Source: Alphaproteobacteria bacterium UBA3773 (GTDB taxonomy: Bacteria > Pseudomonadota > Alphaproteobacteria > RF32 > CAG-239). Taken from it: DNA of 15,295 nt. The stretch spans positions 1 through 15,295 of the forward strand of contig DFFP01000002.1 in the NCBI GenBank assembly GCA_002372275.1, in the 5' to 3' direction. The notes beneath the pieces were generated by a model, which worked only from the letters and a program-made list of their open reading frames with translations, ran no database searches and was not told the origin of the DNA. Both the position numbers and the translations under genes were made by a program. Below are positions 12,805 to 15,295 of this stretch, one piece after another (position 1 is the first letter of the stretch; the number at the start of each line of letters is the position of its first letter).

Positions 12805-13377
12805 ATGTTTTTGGTGGTCGGACTCGGCAATCCGGGTTCTCAGTATAAAAATACACGCCACAATATCGGGTTTATGGCGGCAGATTTAATATCTGACCGC
12901 TATAAATTTTCGCCTTTCAAGGAAAAATTTGAAGGTCTGATCGCAGAAGGCCAAATAGGAAGTGAAAAGGTTTTGCTCTTAAAGCCTCAAACGTTTATGA
13001 ACGAATCCGGCAGATCTGTTGTGAAAGCTGCGTTTTTTTATAAAATTTTGCCCGAAAATGTGATTGTTATTCACGATGATATGGATTTGAGCTTAGGTCA
13101 ACTGAAAGCCAAAATTGGCGGCGGATCCGGCGGTCATAACGGGCTGAAAAGTATTGATGCCAATATTTCAAACGCTTATAATCGTATTCGGATCGGGGTC
13201 GGGCATCCGAGCCACAACACGGCTGATGTGATTGATTATGTTTTAGGGCATTTTTCGGTTAGCGATAAGCAAAAAGTTGATAGTGCATTATCTCTTGCAG
13301 CTCAGGCAGTTGAGGTTTTGATCTTAAACGGTATTGAATCTGCTTCTAATTTTTTGGGTATGAACAAAATAAAGTAA
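12805..13377 (+). CDS. pth: Peptidyl-tRNA hydrolase
   Basis: This 190-aa cytoplasmic enzyme releases tRNA from peptidyl-tRNAs dropped by the ribosome. Family motifs in order: FLVVGLGNPGSQYKNTRHNIGF (catalytic His19), LLKPQTFMNESGRSV, VIHDDMDLSLGQLKAKIGGGSGGHNGLKSI (with the conserved Asp and the Gly-rich substrate loop) and RIRIGVGHP. The start at 12805 is chosen because the protein begins at the family N-terminus and GGAAAAG precedes it. An upstream in-frame ATG at 12727 would lie inside rplY and add unrelated sequence. It is co-transcribed with rplY and ychF, with gaps of 14 and 12 nt. Confidence 0.96.
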   Translation: MFLVVGLGNPGSQYKNTRHNIGFMAADLISDRYKFSPFKEKFEGLIAEGQIGSEKVLLLKPQTFMNESGRSVVKAAFFYKILPENVIVIHDDMDLSLGQLKAKIGGGSGGHNGLKSIDANISNAYNRIRIGVGHPSHNTADVIDYVLGHFSVSDKQKVDSALSLAAQAVEVLILNGIESASNFLGMNKIK

Positions 13378-13389
13378 AAGGAAACAAAA

Positions 13390-14499
13390 ATGGGGTTTAA
13401 TTGTGGAATAGTCGGGCTTCCGAATGTTGGAAAATCTACTCTTTTTAATGCTTTAACGGCAACAATTTCGGCTGAAGCGGCGAATTTTCCGTTTTGCACG
13501 ATTGAGCCGAATGTCGGCAGAGTTGCCGTGCCTGATGAAAGACTTGATAAGTTGGTCGATCTCGTAAAACCGAAAAATGTTGTGCCGACGCAACTTGAAT
13601 TTGTGGATATTGCGGGGCTTGTGAAAGGTGCTTCGAAAGGCGAGGGTTTGGGGAACCAATTTTTGGGCAATATCAGAGAAACAGATGCCATTATTCATGT
13701 GTTGCGCTGTTTTGAAGATGACAATATTACCCATGTCGAAGGGTCGGTTGACCCGATCAGAGATGCTGAAATTGTTGAAACAGAGTTGATGTTGGCAGAT
13801 TTAGAGAGCCTGGAAAAACGTATTGAACAAATCAGAAAAAAAGCCAAAGCGGGCGATAAAGAAGCCAAGATTCAAGATGAGGTTATTACACCGATTATTG
13901 AAGTTTTAAAATCAGGAAAGCCGGCACGTATGGCCGCACCGAGTGAGGCAAACAAAGATGCTTTGAGACAATATAAAATGTTGCAACTTTTGACATCAAA
14001 GCCTGTGCTTTATGTTTGTAATGTGGATGAAAATTCGGCGGCAACGGGAAATGAATTTTCTAAAGCTGTTGAAAAAAAGGCAATAGCTGAAAATGCAAGC
14101 GCGGTTGTGATTTCAGCCGAAATCGAATCTGAAGTGGCACAGCTTGATGATGAAAACGAAAAGAAAGAATTTTTAGAAAGTTTGGGCTTAAGTGAAACGG
14201 GACTTTCAAAAATTATTAAAGCAGGTTATGCGCTTTTGGGACTTCAAACATTTTTCACGGCCGGCCCAAAAGAAGTTCGGGCCTGGACATTTATGAAAGG
14301 CTATAAAGCACCGCAGTGCGCCGGAATTATTCACTCGGATTTTGAACGCGGATTCATCAGAGCCTTAACAATTTCATATGACGACTATATCGCTTTTGGC
14401 GGTGAGCAGGCGTGCAAAGAAGCCGGTAAAATCCGCTCGGAAGGGAAAGATTATGTCGTTCAAGACGGCGATGTGATGGAATTTTTGTTTAATGTGTAG
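13390..14499 (+). CDS. ychF: Redox-regulated ATPase YchF (Obg-family)
   Basis: This 369-aa P-loop protein of the Obg family associates with ribosomes and hydrolyses ATP rather than GTP. It shows the G1 loop GLPNVGKST (residues 9-17), DIAGLVKGASKGEGLGNQFL (G3 and switch region), and NVDE in place of the GTP-specifying NKxD, which agrees with ATP use. A coiled-coil insertion follows the core (about residues 130-160). A C-terminal TGS domain includes FFTAGPKEVRAWTF and ends EGKDYVVQDGDVMEFLFNV. A good AAAGGA precedes the ATG, 12 nt after pth. It is the last gene of the cluster and is followed by an intrinsic terminator. Confidence 0.97.
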   Translation: MGFNCGIVGLPNVGKSTLFNALTATISAEAANFPFCTIEPNVGRVAVPDERLDKLVDLVKPKNVVPTQLEFVDIAGLVKGASKGEGLGNQFLGNIRETDAIIHVLRCFEDDNITHVEGSVDPIRDAEIVETELMLADLESLEKRIEQIRKKAKAGDKEAKIQDEVITPIIEVLKSGKPARMAAPSEANKDALRQYKMLQLLTSKPVLYVCNVDENSAATGNEFSKAVEKKAIAENASAVVISAEIESEVAQLDDENEKKEFLESLGLSETGLSKIIKAGYALLGLQTFFTAGPKEVRAWTFMKGYKAPQCAGIIHSDFERGFIRALTISYDDYIAFGGEQACKEAGKIRSEGKDYVVQDGDVMEFLFNV

Positions 14500-14516
14500 A
14501 TTTGTTTAAAGTGAAA

Positions 14517-14545
14517 AGAAAGGAGCCTTGACGGCTCTTTTTTTT
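14517..14545 (+). terminator. Intrinsic terminator after ychF
   Basis: The stem GAGCC / GGCTC, with a TTGAC loop and adjacent A-T pairs, is followed by eight T, 20 nt after the stop. Confidence 0.85.
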
Positions 14546-14548
14546 AAC

Positions 14549-14577
14549 TTGATAATAAAAAGAAAATTTTTTATACT
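14549..14577 (+). promoter_or_regulatory. Sigma70-type promoter of the structured leader
   Basis: TTGATA (14549-14554), a 17-nt spacer and TATACT (14572-14577). The start site would be near 14585, just at the first hairpin. Confidence 0.7.
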
Positions 14578-14584
14578 TCTTTTT

Positions 14585-14741
14585 GTAACCGGTTGGGTTA
14601 CGGTGTTTCAAAAACATCTTGCAAATAAAAACTCCATTTAAGGGGAGTTTCGGATATAAGGGCATGGCCGCGAATAACGAAATCTGTATTTGCACAGTTT
14701 TTGAGCTCCCCGTTTTGATGTTTCGTCAAAGCGGTTTTTGT
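14585..14741 (+). ncRNA. Candidate attenuator/riboswitch-like leader, or stand-alone sRNA (about 157 nt)
   Basis: The RNA begins with hairpin GTAACC-GGTTG-GGTTAC (14585-14601). A long closing stem follows: 14609-14615 with 14697-14703 (CAAAAAC/GTTTTTG) and 14620-14627 with 14687-14694 (TGCAAATA/TATTTGCA). It encloses 14629-14650 (AAACTCC/GGAGTTT). An intrinsic terminator comes next (14710-14739), and the 76-aa gene starts 30 nt later. GGGGAG at 14642-14647 can pair either within its hairpin or with CTCCCC at 14706-14711, which overlaps the foot of the terminator. That would allow switching. A ligand is not evident. Confidence 0.55.
14710..14739 (+). terminator. Intrinsic terminator inside the leader of the 76-aa gene
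   Basis: The stem CCGTTTTGA / TCAAAGCGG (9 bp with one T-G pair), with a 7-nt loop, is followed by TTTTTG. It lies between the promoter at 14549 and the start codon at 14770. Confidence 0.75.
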
Positions 14742-14769
14742 TTTGAATTAAAAATGGAGTTTATAAAAA

Positions 14770-15000
14770 ATGTTGGATAGAATAATCAGAAAACAACTCG
14801 GGTATCTTTTGTGGGAAGAGAGAAGTTCCCAAGAAAAACATATCAAGTGGGTGGCTGACAAGACAAAAGTGAGTATTTTAAGTGTTGATTTTGCCGAGCA
14901 TGGCAAAGGGCATTTTAACTGGAAATTATATGAAAAAATGCTTGCGCTTTACGATAAAGAGGTTCAGGTGACGCTGGTTGATAAAGGAAAAGCGGGATAA
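14770..15000 (+). CDS. Small 76-aa protein, possible divergent XRE-type HTH
   Basis: No certain family. The spacing of residues resembles a Cro/CI-type helix-turn-helix: LGYLLWEERSS (helix 1), HIKWVADKTKVS (helix 2, with the usual Ala), ILSVDFAEHGKGH (recognition helix region with an E-x-G-K-like turn) and LYEKMLALYDKEVQVTLV (closing helix). If correct it would be a small cytoplasmic DNA-binding regulator. It has a GGAG 11 nt before the ATG and lies behind a structured leader and an intrinsic terminator. Its stop codon is the TAA of ATAAGGAATGGATCC, the left end of a dispersed repeat, so the present C-terminus may have been set by repeat insertion. HTH assignment is tentative. Confidence 0.6.
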   Translation: MLDRIIRKQLGYLLWEERSSQEKHIKWVADKTKVSILSVDFAEHGKGHFNWKLYEKMLALYDKEVQVTLVDKGKAG

Positions 15001-15038
15001 GGAATGGATCCTGACGGCCTAAAGGCCTCTGGATGACG
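15001..15038. repeat. Short dispersed palindromic repeat
   Basis: GGAATGGATCC at the left, GGCCT-AA-AGGCC in the centre and CTCTGGATGACG at the right. It has the same ends as the element at 10725-10770 with a different centre, and abuts the stop codon of the 76-aa gene. Confidence 0.7.
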
Positions 15039-15059
15039 GTTTTTTTGAGATGCTGAAAC

Positions 15060-15107
15060 AAGTGGAGCTCGACAGGCTCGCTCATCTTCGATTCCAGCAT
15101 GACATAG
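15060..15107. repeat. Degenerate repeat-like segment
   Basis: It contains GAGCTCGACAGGCTCGCTC and ends ATTCCAGCATGACA, the right-hand ATTCC...ATGACA form seen in this repeat class. The left half is degraded. A similar GGCTCGCTC occurs near 9858. Confidence 0.4.
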
Positions 15108-15111
15108 AAGG

Positions 15112-15159
15112 GGAATGGATTGCAACGTGGGAAACTTACGTTTCCTCCTCAGAATGACG
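15112..15159. repeat. Short dispersed palindromic repeat
   Basis: GGAATGGATT at the left, hairpin GGAAAC-TTAC-GTTTCC (15130-15145) in the centre and CTCAGAATGACG at the right. It is a third clear member of the family. Confidence 0.65.
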
Positions 15160-15195
15160 TTTTTTTATAAGGATGAAATTCTTTTCACACTCTCC

Positions 15196-15222
15196 AAACC
15201 TCCCCTTTTCCGGGGGAGGTTT
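15196..15222. terminator. Strong GC-rich hairpin, possible terminator
   Basis: A 10-bp perfect stem AAACCTCCCC / GGGGAGGTTT with a 7-nt loop and only a short T tract (TTTTAAT). It may be a terminator or another repeat. No gene is seen between 15001 and the window end. Confidence 0.5.
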
Positions 15223-15268
15223 TAATAAGGAACACGGTCGCAGACCCTCGCCCGTATCATCCCATACA

Positions 15269-15295
15269 ATAAAAAAACCGTCCATAAAGGACGGC
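15269..15295. terminator. Hairpin cut by the window end, probable terminator
   Basis: AAAAAAACCGTCC is followed by ATAAA and GGACGGC at the last base, the left arm, loop and most of the right arm of an intrinsic terminator. It may serve a gene that ends beyond the window on either strand. Confidence 0.55.

Noticed and set aside
14489..14695. 68-codon minus-strand ORF over the ychF terminator and the leader
   Set aside because: It overlaps the ychF stop, its terminator and the leader stems on the opposite strand, and its translation looks like random AT-rich sequence.
1..15295. CRISPR arrays, tRNA or rRNA genes, IS elements
   Set aside because: I found no regularly spaced repeats, no tRNA-like TTCRANY arms in a cloverleaf context, no rRNA signature and no transposase frame.

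Overview
The window is about 15.3 kb of AT-rich bacterial chromosome, with short intergenic spaces and many intrinsic terminators. Several traits suggest an uncultured, probably gut- or host-associated alphaproteobacterium: the gene families, the type IV pilin-like protein whose processing site reads GRSMVEM, a BspA-type leucine-rich-repeat surface protein, and scattered short palindromic repeats. This taxonomic call is inference; no rRNA is present. A perfect 16-bp parS site at 6826-6841 suggests the window lies in the origin-proximal part of the chromosome.

Layout. The left edge holds the 3' end of ppdK (+). Next come three separately transcribed minus-strand genes: an 84-aa unknown, a truncated SPFH paralogue and a full prohibitin-family SPFH protein. 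The two SPFH genes are tandem units. Each has its own sigma70-type promoter, a roughly 235-nt untranslated leader that is about 91% identical between copies, a strongly diverged coding region, and a nearly identical terminator. One leader hairpin shows a compensatory base-pair change, so the leader is a candidate structured RNA. To the right lie a MATE transporter and two tandem outer-membrane beta-barrel genes that differ mainly in predicted surface loops. They are followed by a pilin-like gene, parS and alaS.

After alaS there is a stand-alone candidate non-coding RNA (about 9612-9796) with its own promoter and terminator, then the secreted BspA-like protein. A minus-strand pair follows: a prepilin peptidase, and a one-domain voltage-gated cation channel whose pore reads TLDGWAD, which predicts Ca2+ rather than Na+ selectivity. 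The plus strand then carries the housekeeping cluster rplY (short form), pth and ychF. The right end has a promoter, a structured leader, an intrinsic terminator and a 76-aa possible HTH protein, arranged like an attenuator or riboswitch. The last 295 bases are palindromic repeats and hairpins without a gene.

Functional links. The prepilin peptidase at 11653-12348 is the expected processing enzyme for the pilin-like protein at 6192-6815. L25, Pth, YchF and AlaRS all serve translation. The SPFH, OMP, MATE, channel and LRR proteins are all envelope proteins. The strongest candidates for something undescribed are the duplicated SPFH leader RNA, the 9.6-kb ncRNA, the 14.6-kb attenuator and the Cav-like pore.
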